From: Rhodocyclales bacterium
GTDB taxonomy: Bacteria > Pseudomonadota > Gammaproteobacteria > Burkholderiales > Rhodocyclaceae
Direction: 5' to 3'
Length of the DNA: 64,000 bases
NCBI GenBank assembly: GCA_016192435.1
Contig: JACPUD010000008.1
Span: 1-64,000 of the forward strand
Shown: in pieces, positions 9,292 to 17,689 of the stretch
How the letters are laid out: each line of letters begins with the position of its first letter
Position numbering within the stretch: the first letter of the stretch is position 1
Translations under genes and position numbers: made by a program
The notes under the pieces: generated by a model
Told to the model about the DNA's origin: nothing
Database searches by the model: none
Seen by the model: only the letters and a program-made list of their open reading frames with translations

Positions 9292-9812
9292 TTCGACAAC
9301 TCCGCGACCAGGGGCAGGATCTGCTTCTGCAGCGATTCCGGGGTGATCGGACCGGTGTGCTTCATGCGGATCATGCCGGCCTTGTCGATCACATAGGTTT
9401 CCGGCACGCCATAGACGCCGTAATCGATTCCGACGCGGCCGTCGGCATCGACCGCCGACAGCACATAGGGATCGCCGAACTGCGCCAGCCAGCCTTTCGC
9501 ATCGGCCTCCTGGTCCTTGTAATTGAGGCCGACCACCGGCAGCTTGCCCTCTTTGGCGAACGCCACCAGCAAGGGATGTTCCTGGCGGCAGGAAACACAC
9601 CACGAGGCCCAGACGTTGAGCAACCAGACCCGACCCTTCATGTCGGCCGGCGAAAAGCTCGTGCCGGCCGCCGCCAGTTGCGGCAGCGTGAACGCGGGTG
9701 CCGGCTTGTCCTTCAGCGGCGAGGGCACGTCGCGCGGGTTCAGGGTCAGGCCGACCGCGAGGAAGGCCACCAGGACCACGAACACGCCCAGCGGAATCAG
9801 GAAACGCTTCAT
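9288..9812 (-). CDS. ccmG: Thiol:disulfide interchange protein CcmG (DsbE)
   Basis: 174 residues from MKRFLIPLGVFVV. One N-terminal membrane anchor is followed by a periplasmic thioredoxin fold with active site WASWCVSC and the cis-proline region GVPETYVIDK. The family reduces apocytochrome c or CcmH in the periplasm. The start was placed at the Met that opens the membrane anchor. It overlaps ccmF and ccmH by 4 bp each. Confidence 0.95.
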   Translation of the reverse strand: MKRFLIPLGVFVVLVAFLAVGLTLNPRDVPSPLKDKPAPAFTLPQLAAAGTSFSPADMKGRVWLLNVWASWCVSCRQEHPLLVAFAKEGKLPVVGLNYKDQEADAKGWLAQFGDPYVLSAVDADGRVGIDYGVYGVPETYVIDKAGMIRMKHTGPITPESLQKQILPLVAELSK

Positions 9813-11758
9813 GCCGCGGCTCCGGCCGGAATCCCCGCAGCGGCCCCGGCCTTGAGGCGCAGGCGGTAACGCCGGTCGAGCATGGCGATGAAACCGCCCA
9901 GGCCCATCAGCAGGCAACCGCCCCAGATCCAGTCGACGAAGGGCTTGTAATAGACCCGCACGCTCCAGGCGCCCGTGTTGTCGAGCGGTTCGCCGAGCGA
10001 GACATACACGTCGCGGGTGAAGCCGGCGTCGATGGCGGCTTCGGTCATCGGCATCTGCGACGAGAAATATTGGCGCTTCTCCGGATGCATGGTCTTCAGT
10101 ACGCGGCCGTCCCTGGACAACTCGACGGTGCCGACCGAGGCGCGGTAGTTCGGGCCGGGGGCCGATTTCACGCCGATCAGGCGGAAGCCGTAGCCGCCCA
10201 CCTGCACGGTGTCGCCCGGCTCCATGCGCACGTCCTTCTCCTCCTGGTAGCCGCCGACCATGGCGACCCCGATGACGAATACGGCAATGCCCAGGTGTGC
10301 GATCTGCATGCCCCAGAACGCCGCCGGCGGCCTGCCGGTCTTGATGCGTTCAAGAATCTGGAACACGCCGCTGGCGGTGATCCACACTGCCAGCGGCGAG
10401 CTCAGCGCGGTGAGCGGCGTCCACGCCCCCATCAACAGCGGCAGGGCTATGCCGGCGATCACCGCCAGTGCCATGCTGACCCGCAGCCGGCGCGCAATCG
10501 CCTTGAGGTCGGCATGCTTCCAATTTGCCATGGGGCCCACCGCCATCAGGATCAGCAGCGGCACCATGACCGGCACGAAGACCGCGTTGAAGTAAGGCGG
10601 GCCGACCGACAGCTTGCCCATGCCGAGTGCATCGATCAGCAGCGGATACAGGGTGCCGAGCAGCACGCTGCCGGTGGCCACCAGCAGCAGCACGTTGTTC
10701 ATCAGCAGCATGGTCTCGCGCGACACCAGGCCGAAATTGCCTCCGGCGCTGACCTTGGGTGCGCGCCAGGCGAACAGCGCCAGGGAACTGCCGACCACCA
10801 CCACCAGCAGGGCCAGGATGAAGATGCCGCGACGCGGGTCGGAGGCGAAGGCATGGACCGAGGTCAGCACGCCCGAGCGAACCAGGAAGGTGCCGAGCAG
10901 GGACAGCGAAAACGCCGCGATCGCCAGCAGCACGGTCCAGTTCTTGAAGGCGCCGCGCTTTTCGGTCACGGCCAGCGAATGTATCAGCGCCGTGCCCACC
11001 AGCCAGGGCATGAAGGAGGCATTCTCCACGGGATCCCAGAACCACCAGCCGCCCCAGCCCAGTTCGTAATAGGCCCACCAGCTGCCCAGCGCGATGCCGA
11101 GCGTGAGGAAGACCCAGGCCGCCGTGGTCCACGGCCGCGACCAGCGCGCCCAGGCCGCATCGAGCCGGCCCGAAATCAGCGCCGCGATGGCGAAGGCAAA
11201 GGCTACCGAAAATCCGACGTAACCCATGTAGAGCATCGGCGGATGGAACACCAGGCCGGGATCCTGCAGCAGCGGATTGAGGTCGCGGCCTTCCGCGGCC
11301 GCCGGCAACAGGCGCTCGAAGGGATTCGAGGTGAACAGGACAAAGGCCAGCAAGCCGATGCCGACCAGGCCCAGCACCGCCAGCACGCGCGCCACCATGA
11401 CTTCCGGCAACTGGCGCGAGGCCAGCGAGACCGCGGCGCCCCAGCCCGCCAGCATCAGTACCCAAAGCAGCAGGGAACCTTCGTGGCCGCCCCAGACGGC
11501 CGAGAACCGGTAGAGGGTCGGCAACTGGCTGTTGGAATGGCCGGCGACATAGCTCACCGAGAAATCGTTGGCCAGAAAGCTCTGCGCCAGACAGGCGAAA
11601 GCGACGGCGATCAGCACGAACTGCGTCTGTGCCGCCGGCCGCGCCAGCGCGATCCAGTGCTGCTGCCCGCGCTGGGCGCCGACCAGCGGCAGCACCCCTT
11701 GCACGATCGAAACCACGAAGGCGAGGATGAGAGCGAAGTGTCCGAGCTCAGGAGTCAT
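9809..11758 (-). CDS. ccmF: Heme lyase subunit CcmF
   Basis: 649 residues, about 14 membrane helices. The tryptophan-rich signature WGGWWFWDPVENASFMPW is present near residue 240, with conserved flanking histidines. CcmF takes heme from holo-CcmE and, with CcmH/I, ligates it to apocytochrome c. A gap of 124 bp separates its start from ccmE; nothing recognisable is encoded there, apart from a short stretch at 11792-11810 that resembles the end of ccmE (TTCCGGCGGCATGT, also found at 11940). Confidence 0.97.
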   Translation of the reverse strand: MTPELGHFALILAFVVSIVQGVLPLVGAQRGQQHWIALARPAAQTQFVLIAVAFACLAQSFLANDFSVSYVAGHSNSQLPTLYRFSAVWGGHEGSLLLWVLMLAGWGAAVSLASRQLPEVMVARVLAVLGLVGIGLLAFVLFTSNPFERLLPAAAEGRDLNPLLQDPGLVFHPPMLYMGYVGFSVAFAFAIAALISGRLDAAWARWSRPWTTAAWVFLTLGIALGSWWAYYELGWGGWWFWDPVENASFMPWLVGTALIHSLAVTEKRGAFKNWTVLLAIAAFSLSLLGTFLVRSGVLTSVHAFASDPRRGIFILALLVVVVGSSLALFAWRAPKVSAGGNFGLVSRETMLLMNNVLLLVATGSVLLGTLYPLLIDALGMGKLSVGPPYFNAVFVPVMVPLLILMAVGPMANWKHADLKAIARRLRVSMALAVIAGIALPLLMGAWTPLTALSSPLAVWITASGVFQILERIKTGRPPAAFWGMQIAHLGIAVFVIGVAMVGGYQEEKDVRMEPGDTVQVGGYGFRLIGVKSAPGPNYRASVGTVELSRDGRVLKTMHPEKRQYFSSQMPMTEAAIDAGFTRDVYVSLGEPLDNTGAWSVRVYYKPFVDWIWGGCLLMGLGGFIAMLDRRYRLRLKAGAAAGIPAGAAA

Positions 11759-11882
11759 GGCTTTTCCGTACCTGTTTTATGGCCTGCCGGGGTTCCGGCG
11801 GCATGTGAATGGCGGGCGCCCGACGCCGCGCGATCCGGCTTGCGCGGCGCCCTCGACGGAGTCGGTACCGAAACTACCGGAC

Positions 11883-12326
11883 TCACTTGGCTGCCGTCGG
11901 ATTCTGGGCTTTCTGCGCCTGATCGAGCGCGTGCTGGGCTTCCGGCGGCATGTAATTTTCATCATGCTTGGCCAGGACTTCGGTGGCGGCAAAGATGCCG
12001 TCGCCGCCCAGCCTGCCCTGCACCACCGCGCCCTTGCCGTCTCGGAACAGGTCCGGAAGGATGCCGGTGTAAGCGACCGGAATCTCCTTGGCCATGTCGG
12101 TCATGACGAAATGCACCGTCATGTCCTGGCGCTTGATCGAGCCTTCCTTGACCAGGCCGCCGATGCGGAAGGCCTTGCCCTGGGGCGCCTTGCCGGCGGC
12201 CACCTCGGTGGGCGTGACGTACAGCGCGATGTTGCTGTCCAGCGCGTTCAGCGTCAGCACGGCGGCGACGGCCAGCGAGGCAAGGCCGCCCAGGATCAGG
12301 GCGATGCGTTTTTGTCTGGGTTTCAT
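11883..12326 (-). CDS. ccmE: Periplasmic heme chaperone CcmE
   Basis: 147 residues: one N-terminal membrane anchor ([19 protein letters not shown]), an OB-fold domain, and the heme-binding motif [12 protein letters not shown], whose histidine binds heme covalently. CcmE receives heme from CcmABCD and hands it to CcmF. Its start overlaps the ccmD stop by 4 bp. Confidence 0.97.
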   Translation of the reverse strand: MKPRQKRIALILGGLASLAVAAVLTLNALDSNIALYVTPTEVAAGKAPQGKAFRIGGLVKEGSIKRQDMTVHFVMTDMAKEIPVAYTGILPDLFRDGKGAVVQGRLGGDGIFAATEVLAKHDENYMPPEAQHALDQAQKAQNPTAAK

Positions 12327-12517
12327 GAATTCTTCTGTTGGAGTTCGAGTTCGTCGGCGAGTCGTTCGCGGGCCAAACTCTTGCGAACGTCGCTAAGACG
12401 CCGCCTGGCCAGAAAAGGTTCCGCGATCATCAACAACGCGCAGGCACCGAAGCTGCCCCAGACATACAGGGCGTAACCGCCCATGGCGAAGAATTCGCCG
12501 ACGCTATTCCACTGCAT
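12323..12517 (-). CDS. ccmD: Heme exporter protein CcmD
   Basis: 64 residues: a single membrane helix ([20 protein letters not shown]) followed by a charged cytoplasmic tail. Size, topology and position between ccmC and ccmE fit CcmD, which helps release holo-CcmE from CcmABC. It overlaps ccmC by 14 bp. Confidence 0.9.
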   Translation of the reverse strand: MQWNSVGEFFAMGGYALYVWGSFGACALLMIAEPFLARRRLSDVRKSLARERLADELELQQKNS

Positions 12518-13244
12518 GCTTGACCCATTCCGTGTGTCGCTCGCGTTCGAGGATGATGGCGCGCACCCGCATCAGCGCCACGGCAATCGAATACATCCAG
12601 AACGCCAGGGCCATCAACAGCATGCCCCAGAGCATGGTCTGCGCCATCGACGGCGCCTTGTTGAGATTGATCGTGGACCCCTGGTGCAGCGTGTTCCACC
12701 ACTTCACCGAGAAATAAATGATGGGAATGTTGACCACGCCGACCAGCGCCAGGATCGCCCCGGCCTTGTCGGCGCGGCGCGGATCGTCGATCGCCGCCTG
12801 CAGCGCCATGAAGCCCAGGTAGAGGAAGAACAGGATCAGCTCGGAGGTCAGGCGCGCATCCCATACCCACCAGGCGCCCCACATCGGCTTGCCCCACAGG
12901 GCGCCGGTCCATAGCGACAGCGCCGCCATCAGAGCCCCGGTGGGCGCCAGCGCCTGCGCCATCATGCCCGACACCCGCGTGTTGAGCGCCAGCCCGAGAC
13001 CGGCCCAGAAGGCCATGACCAGGTAGATGAACATCGACATCCATGAGGCCGGCACATGCACGAAGATGATCCGGTAGCCTTCGCCCTGTTGCGCATCGGT
13101 CGGCGCGACGAAGAAGGAGATCCACAGTCCGCCAATGCCGAAGATGATTGCCGCGGCCCAGAACCATGGAATCATGCGCCCCGCCAGAGGATAGAAACTC
13201 TGCGGACTGGCGAACCTGAACCACTGAATAATTGACTGTCTCAC
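12504..13244 (-). CDS. ccmC: Heme exporter / heme-handling protein CcmC
   Basis: 246 residues from a GTG start that overlaps the ccmB stop as GTGA, the coupling pattern used throughout this operon; an ATG further upstream (13280) would lie well inside ccmB. Six membrane helices and the tryptophan-rich motif WGAWWVWDARLTSE are present. CcmC loads heme on CcmE. Confidence 0.95.
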   Translation of the reverse strand: MRQSIIQWFRFASPQSFYPLAGRMIPWFWAAAIIFGIGGLWISFFVAPTDAQQGEGYRIIFVHVPASWMSMFIYLVMAFWAGLGLALNTRVSGMMAQALAPTGALMAALSLWTGALWGKPMWGAWWVWDARLTSELILFFLYLGFMALQAAIDDPRRADKAGAILALVGVVNIPIIYFSVKWWNTLHQGSTINLNKAPSMAQTMLWGMLLMALAFWMYSIAVALMRVRAIILERERHTEWVKHAVE

Positions 13245-13906
13245 TCCAATGCAACCCTCAAAGCGGCCGTGGTCGCCCACGGCGCAAAAAAACCAGCCAG
13301 CGCCAGCATCGCCGCCAGCAGGGACAGATGCCCACCCGCGCCAAGCCCGGCACTATGCGCTTCCACCGCGCCGGCGCCGAAAATCAGGGCCGGAATGTAC
13401 AGCGGCAGTACCAGCAGCGCCAGCAGCACGCCGCCGCCACGCACGCCCAGCGTCAGCGCCGCGCCAATCGCGCCGATCAGCGACAACAGCGGCGTGCCCA
13501 GCAACAGCGCCAGGGTCAGGATGCCCAGAGTCGAGGCGTCGAGATCGAACTGCAGGCCGAGTACCGGTGCCAGCAACACCAGCGGCAAACCGCACAAAAG
13601 CCAGTGCGCCAGTATTTTACCGGCAACCAGCAGCCCCAAGGGAGACGGCGACAAGGCCATCTGCTCAAGAGTGCCATCGACATGATCGGCGGAAAACAAA
13701 CGCGGCAAACCGAGCAGGGTTGCCAGCAGCGCGGCAACCCACAGGATGCCTGGCGCAATTTTCTTCAGCAGTACCGGTTCCGGCCCGATGCCGAGAGGAA
13801 ACAGGCTGGTGACGATGACGAAAAAGAACACCGCCGTCAGCACCTCGCTCTTGCGCCGCAAGGCAAGCAGCAGATCGCGACGTACGGTGGCCAGGAAGGC
13901 ATTCAT
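13241..13906 (-). CDS. ccmB: Heme exporter membrane subunit CcmB
   Basis: 221 residues, about six membrane helices, beginning FLATVRRDLLLALRRKSEVL and containing LFSADHVDGTLEQMALSP, both typical of CcmB. It forms the membrane part of the CcmAB ABC complex that powers release of holo-CcmE. The start lies 4 bp after the ccmA stop. Confidence 0.95.
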   Translation of the reverse strand: MNAFLATVRRDLLLALRRKSEVLTAVFFFVIVTSLFPLGIGPEPVLLKKIAPGILWVAALLATLLGLPRLFSADHVDGTLEQMALSPSPLGLLVAGKILAHWLLCGLPLVLLAPVLGLQFDLDASTLGILTLALLLGTPLLSLIGAIGAALTLGVRGGGVLLALLVLPLYIPALIFGAGAVEAHSAGLGAGGHLSLLAAMLALAGFFAPWATTAALRVALE

Positions 13907-13910
13907 GGAT

Positions 13911-14510
13911 TCACAGCACCAAGGTCTTACCGCCCGGCACGGGCAGCGGCTGGTGGCTGGTCAGCACGGCCATCCCGCCCGCGGCCAGATGCTCGGCGAT
14001 CAGGTCGCCGAGCTGGCGGACCGCGGCCACATCGAGCGCGTTGAAGGCTTCGTCGAGCACCCAGATCAGCGCCGGGCGCGTCAGCAGTCGCGCCAGCAAT
14101 ACGCGCCGCTTCTGGCCGGCGGAAAGCACGCGCACCGGCAAATCCTCCCGACCGCGCAGGCCGAGCCGGACCAGTGCCGCCAACGCCGTGCCCTCATCGA
14201 GCCCGACTCCGTCCAGCGCCGCCGCGAGCAGCAGATTCTCCAGCGGGGTCAGGTCTTCCTTGACCGCCGCATGGTGCCCGAGGTAGATCAGATCGCGACG
14301 AAACTCGGCGGAGGGTGTCGGCTCATCACGCCAGCGTATCTCTCCTGCATCGGCCGGGGAAAGACCGACCAGAAGGCGCATCAGGCTGGTCTTGCCGGCA
14401 CCGTTTTCGCCCTGCACGTGCAGCCACTCGCCCGGGTCGAGAGAGAATCCGACGTCGGTGAACAGGCGGCGTTCACCGCGCGAACAGGCAAGACCCGAAA
14501 CATTGAGCAT
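13911..14510 (-). CDS. ccmA: Heme exporter ATP-binding protein CcmA
   Basis: 199 residues from MLNVSGLACSRGERR. Walker A is GENGAGKTS, the ABC signature is LSAGQKRRV and Walker B is LIWVLDEAFNAL. It is the ATPase of the CcmABCD complex. The start was chosen because it opens the first beta strand of the ABC domain; the gene begins 44 bp after the upstream permease gene ends. Confidence 0.95.
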   Translation of the reverse strand: MLNVSGLACSRGERRLFTDVGFSLDPGEWLHVQGENGAGKTSLMRLLVGLSPADAGEIRWRDEPTPSAEFRRDLIYLGHHAAVKEDLTPLENLLLAAALDGVGLDEGTALAALVRLGLRGREDLPVRVLSAGQKRRVLLARLLTRPALIWVLDEAFNALDVAAVRQLGDLIAEHLAAGGMAVLTSHQPLPVPGGKTLVL

Positions 14511-14554
14511 GGTCCAATTGTGCCCGAAACCGGCGCGCAGCAACTTGCGCGCGG

Positions 14555-15445
14555 TCAAACGGCCTGCCGCGGCGGCAGCAACACCGTCGAGATGGCCGTC
14601 AGAACCAGCACCAGGGCGGCGAAGTCCTGCCAGCGCGGAGCCTCGTCGAGAATGAGCATGCCGCTGAAAACCCCGACCACCGGAACGATCAGCGAACCGA
14701 GCGAGGACACGGCGGCCGGCACCATCTGCACCAGCTTGTTCCATGCCCAGTAGCAGAACAGCAGGCCGATGAAGACGTTGTACCAGAAGCCGAACAGCGG
14801 CCAGAAGCTGACGCGGCCCCATTCGATGGTTTCCAGGGCATGCCCGGTCAGCGCGATGGGTATCCCGCCGAGCAGGGCCTGCCAGGCTGTCAGCGAAGTG
14901 ATCGGCATGGGCAGCGGATTGCGTTTGTAGATCACCAGTCCGCCGGCCCAGAAAATCGCAGCAATCAGCATCAGGATCACCCCGATCGGCGCGCTGCCGA
15001 GCTTCTCGAACTCCGTGCCGATCAACAGCACCATGCCGCTCATGCCCAGCGCCAGACCGATCAGCCGGCGCCGGGTAATGGGCTCATGGAGAAACCAGAC
15101 CGAGAGCAAAGCGCTCCAGATCGGCATGGTGTAACCGAGGATTGCGGCCCGCCCGGAAGGCAACAGGCTGACACCGTAGATCGCGAACATGTTCCAGCCC
15201 GTGATGTTGCACGCGGCCATGGCCAGCAGCTGGCGCCAGCGACCGGCCGGGACTTGCAGGGATTGCCCGGAAAACCAGGCGATGGCGAACAGTCCGATGG
15301 CAGCCAGCAAGATGCTGTCGCCGCGGAACATCAGCAGCGGTATCTCGGTGATGACGGCTTTCATGATCGGCCAGTTGAAGCCCCAGCCGAGTGAAAGCAG
15401 CCCGAGCAGAACGAGCCCGGCACGCGGGATGTGGGTCGATGACAT
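14555..15445 (-). CDS. EamA/DMT-family permease
   Basis: 296 residues with about ten membrane helices in two repeated halves. Typical DMT sequences are visible (GLLSLGWGFNWPIMKAV at the start; PVVGVFSGMLILDEAPRWQDF near the end). The substrate is unknown; the family exports metabolites or amino acids. It lies 44 bp upstream of ccmA on the same strand, so ccm may be read from its promoter. It diverges from the membrane protein gene at 15490 across a 44-bp gap. Confidence 0.85.
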   Translation of the reverse strand: MSSTHIPRAGLVLLGLLSLGWGFNWPIMKAVITEIPLLMFRGDSILLAAIGLFAIAWFSGQSLQVPAGRWRQLLAMAACNITGWNMFAIYGVSLLPSGRAAILGYTMPIWSALLSVWFLHEPITRRRLIGLALGMSGMVLLIGTEFEKLGSAPIGVILMLIAAIFWAGGLVIYKRNPLPMPITSLTAWQALLGGIPIALTGHALETIEWGRVSFWPLFGFWYNVFIGLLFCYWAWNKLVQMVPAAVSSLGSLIVPVVGVFSGMLILDEAPRWQDFAALVLVLTAISTVLLPPRQAV

Positions 15446-15489
15446 GGGGCGCGAGTGTCGCACGCTGCGGTGGCCATTACAATCCGCCC

Positions 15490-16566
15490 ATGCCTGCCTT
15501 CTCCCTCCTGCCACTGCTGGCCATCGCCGCCCTGCTCGCGCTGGCGAGTGCGGGAGCATTGCTGATTGCCGGCCTGGGCACGCCGCAACTGGCGGCCCAT
15601 CTCGCCTTTGCACTGGGCGTGCTGCCGCTGATCCTGGCCGCCATGGCTTACTTCGTCCCGGTGCTGACGCGTAGCGGCGCGACCGGTCTTGCGACGGCAG
15701 GGTCGCCCTTGCTGGCGTGGGCCGGCGGGGCGCTCGCGGTTTTTGCCTTCGCCACGGATTTTTCGCCGATCAGCCTCGGCTTGGCCGCAGCGCTGGCTGC
15801 GCTCGCCGCAGTGGCGCTAGGCGGCTGGACCCTGGCTCGTGCACGCCGCATGTTCGGCCCGCGTCATCGGGGACTGGACTGGTATCTGGCCGCGCTCGGC
15901 TTCCTGCTCCTGGCGTTGCTGGCGGTGGTACTGATGCCCTGGTTTCCGGCCCAGCGCAGCGGCCTGCGCCTGTTTCACCTGCATGCCAACCTGCTAGGCT
16001 TTGTCGGGCTCACCGCCCTCGGTACCCTGCAAGTGCTGCTGCCGACCTGCCTGGGACAGCCTGACCCAACTGCCGCCATGCGTCTGCGACGCGACCTCAA
16101 GTGGGCGGCGACCGGGGCCCTGCTGATAGCAGTCGGCGTTTCCTCGCTGCTGCCGACATCAGTCGCGATGGCAGGACCAGGCCTTGCGCTGCTGGGTACC
16201 GCGCTCTATGGCTTTGTCGTGCTGCGCATGCTGCACGCCTGGCAGTCGCGGTTCGGCCTCGCTTTGCTGCAGCGACACGGTGCAGCGCCCTCGCTGGCAG
16301 CGGCCGCGCTGGGCTTGCTCGCGCTGCTGGCATACGGTGCCGCACATGGCGCCGGCTGGTTGCCGGCGCGTCCCGCAGTGGTCGGTTTCGTCGTCGCTTT
16401 TCTGCTGCCGCTGGTGAGCGGCGCCGCTTCCCACCTGCTGCCGGTCTGGTTGCGACCTGGGGTTCAGGGGGCATGGCACAAGGCTCTGCGCGCCAGACTT
16501 TGCCGCTGGGGCGGCTTGCGCGGCCTGCTGTTCCTGCTGCTTGGCCTGGCGATTGCCGCCATCTGA
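15490..16566 (+). CDS. Polytopic membrane protein, possibly NnrS/heme-copper-like
   Basis: 358 residues from MPAFSLLPLLAIAA with about 10-12 membrane helices. Conserved-looking motifs are AYFVPVLTRSG near residue 55, FHLHANLLGFVGLTALGTLQVLLPT near residue 165 and SGAASHLLPVWLRPG near the end. Regularly spaced histidines (HLHAN, ASHLLPVW) suggest heme or metal ligands, as in NnrS-type or oxidase-subunit-I-like proteins, but I cannot assign a family. Its position beside nap and ccm fits a respiratory role, by inference only. Confidence 0.7.
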   Translation: MPAFSLLPLLAIAALLALASAGALLIAGLGTPQLAAHLAFALGVLPLILAAMAYFVPVLTRSGATGLATAGSPLLAWAGGALAVFAFATDFSPISLGLAAALAALAAVALGGWTLARARRMFGPRHRGLDWYLAALGFLLLALLAVVLMPWFPAQRSGLRLFHLHANLLGFVGLTALGTLQVLLPTCLGQPDPTAAMRLRRDLKWAATGALLIAVGVSSLLPTSVAMAGPGLALLGTALYGFVVLRMLHAWQSRFGLALLQRHGAAPSLAAAALGLLALLAYGAAHGAGWLPARPAVVGFVVAFLLPLVSGAASHLLPVWLRPGVQGAWHKALRARLCRWGGLRGLLFLLLGLAIAAI

Positions 16567-16580
16567 TTGGGAAAAGAAAC

Positions 16581-16610
16581 AGCCGAATCAACTAATGAGT
16601 TGATTCGGCT
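16581..16610 (-). terminator. Terminator after the tRNA-Lys pair
   Basis: Perfect 13-bp stem (AGCCGAATCAACT / AGTTGATTCGGCT) with a 4-base loop. On the minus strand it is followed by GTTTCTTTTCC. It lies just downstream of tRNA-Lys(CTT), and may also end the + strand gene that stops at 16566. Confidence 0.85.
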
Positions 16611-16617
16611 GGAGATT

Positions 16618-16693
16618 TGGTGGGTTGTGAGTGGCTCGAACACTCGACCTACGGATTAAGAGTCCGCTGCTCTACCAACTGAGCTAACAACCC
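16618..16693 (-). tRNA. tRNA-Lys (anticodon CTT)
   Basis: 76 nt with encoded CCA. The acceptor arm GGGTTGT pairs with ACAACCC, the anticodon loop is CTCTTAA between GCGGA and TCCGT, and the T-loop is TTCGAGC. Confidence 0.97.
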
Positions 16694-16716
16694 GGATTTC
16701 AAATTATATATTACGG

Positions 16717-16792
16717 TGGTGGGTCGGGCGAGATTCGAACTCGCGACCAACGGATTAAAAGTCCGCTGCTCTACCGACTGAGCTACCGACCC
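16717..16792 (-). tRNA. tRNA-Lys (anticodon TTT)
   Basis: 76 nt with encoded CCA. The acceptor arm GGGTCGG pairs with CCGACCC, the anticodon loop is CTTTTAA, and the T-loop is TTCGAAT. It lies 23 bp upstream of tRNA-Lys(CTT) on the same strand, and the two are probably one transcript. Confidence 0.97.
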
Positions 16793-16886
16793 AGCCTAGA
16801 AGGGCGCGAATCGTACAGACCTTCCCCAGCGCTGTCAAACCCGATCGCGATTCCGTTCAATTAAAAGAAATTGCGCCGAAACCGGC

Positions 16887-17002
16887 AAAAAAAAACGCAA
16901 CCCGAATGGGATTGCGCTTAATCCACTCCAAAGGAGGAGGGTGGAGGAGACAGGTTTCAACACGAACTGCCGCTAGGTATTTGCGTCAGCCGGTGTCAGG
17001 TT
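16887..17002 (-). ncRNA. Candidate small RNA with tandem CTCCTCC motifs
   Basis: A promoter-like pair on the minus strand (TTGCAT at 17037-17032, 17-bp spacer, AAGAAT at 17014-17009) predicts a start near 17002. About 115 nt later there is a terminator: CGCAA-T-CCC / GGG-TTGCG with a 4-base loop (16896-16916) followed by nine T. The transcript would carry CTCCTCC twice (at 16949-16943 and 16939-16933), which can pair with Shine-Dalgarno sequences. No convincing protein is encoded. The family is not recognised. Confidence 0.5.
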
Positions 17003-17263
17003 GAAGAAATTCTTGCACAGGTTCTGCTGCAATGCAAGGTTTTTTTGTGCATTGCGCAACGAATTGTCGGATTGCGTATTTGTTTAGGCATGTCGTAATT
17101 TATTTTGTTGATTTGTAAGAATATTACAGATGACGTCAAACCGTAATCAGCGGCGACCGGGCAGTCCGGCACACCTGCGGGCCGGCGCCCAATGGTGCAA
17201 TGCGACAGCCACGCCTGGGTACGACCGCTAGAATGCCGGCCGTAACCACAGGGAGGGACGGCA
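17003..17263. other. Intergenic region upstream of the OsmC-family gene
   Basis: An A+T-rich stretch (17040-17130) lies upstream of the candidate sRNA and of the OsmC-family gene. TGCATTGC-type palindromic repeats occur at 17030-17036 and 17048-17058. A -10-like TAGAAT at 17229-17234 may serve the OsmC-family gene. I see no gene here. Confidence 0.4.
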
Positions 17264-17689
17264 ATGGAATGCACGGTACGCTGGCATGAGGGAATGAGTT
17301 TTGTTGCCGAAACCGGCAGCGGACACCTGGTATGCATGGACGGGGCGCCCGACGCGGGCGGGCGCAACCTGGCGCCACGGCCGATGGAACTGCTGCTGGC
17401 CGGCACCGGAGGCTGTACCGCCTTCGATATCGTCCTGATCCTTAAACGCGGCCGCCATGAAGTCAGCGGCTGCGAAGTGAAACTTCAGGCCGAGCGTGCC
17501 GCGACGGACCCCAAGGTTTTCACGGGGATCAACATGCACTTCGTGGTGACCGGAAACAAGCTCAAGCGCGAAATAGTCGAACGCGCCGTCAAGTTATCCG
17601 CGGAAAAATACTGCTCGGCGTCGATCATGCTAGGCAAGACGGCGACGATCACCCACAGCTTCGAGGTGGTCGAGTCAGGCGATGTATGA
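17264..17689 (+). CDS. OsmC-family protein
   Basis: 141 residues. The two family cysteines are present, GGCTAFDIV near residue 47 and EKYCSAS near residue 117, which act as a peroxidatic pair in OsmC/Ohr relatives. The sequence around them (RPMELLLAGTGGCTAFD) is typical of the YhfA/OsmC branch. Expected role: reduction of organic hydroperoxides in the cytoplasm; the exact substrate is unknown. A GCTAGAAT -10 lies 30 bp upstream. The 3' end overlaps the end of coq7 by 15 bp (converging genes). Confidence 0.88.
   Translation: MECTVRWHEGMSFVAETGSGHLVCMDGAPDAGGRNLAPRPMELLLAGTGGCTAFDIVLILKRGRHEVSGCEVKLQAERAATDPKVFTGINMHFVVTGNKLKREIVERAVKLSAEKYCSASIMLGKTATITHSFEVVESGDV

Noticed and set aside
11759-11882. 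An extra ccm gene or mobile remnant in the ccmE-ccmF gap
   Set aside because: No open frame with support; a 14-bp match to the end of ccmE is the only oddity and may be chance.
9698-12106. Long open frame on the + strand opposite ccmG-ccmF-ccmE
   Set aside because: Antisense of well-supported ccm genes; low-complexity Arg/Gln/His content and no start signal.
16996-17406. 136-codon open frame on the minus strand over the osmC-like start
   Set aside because: It crosses the A+T-rich promoter region and has no coding signature; the region is better explained as promoters plus a candidate sRNA.
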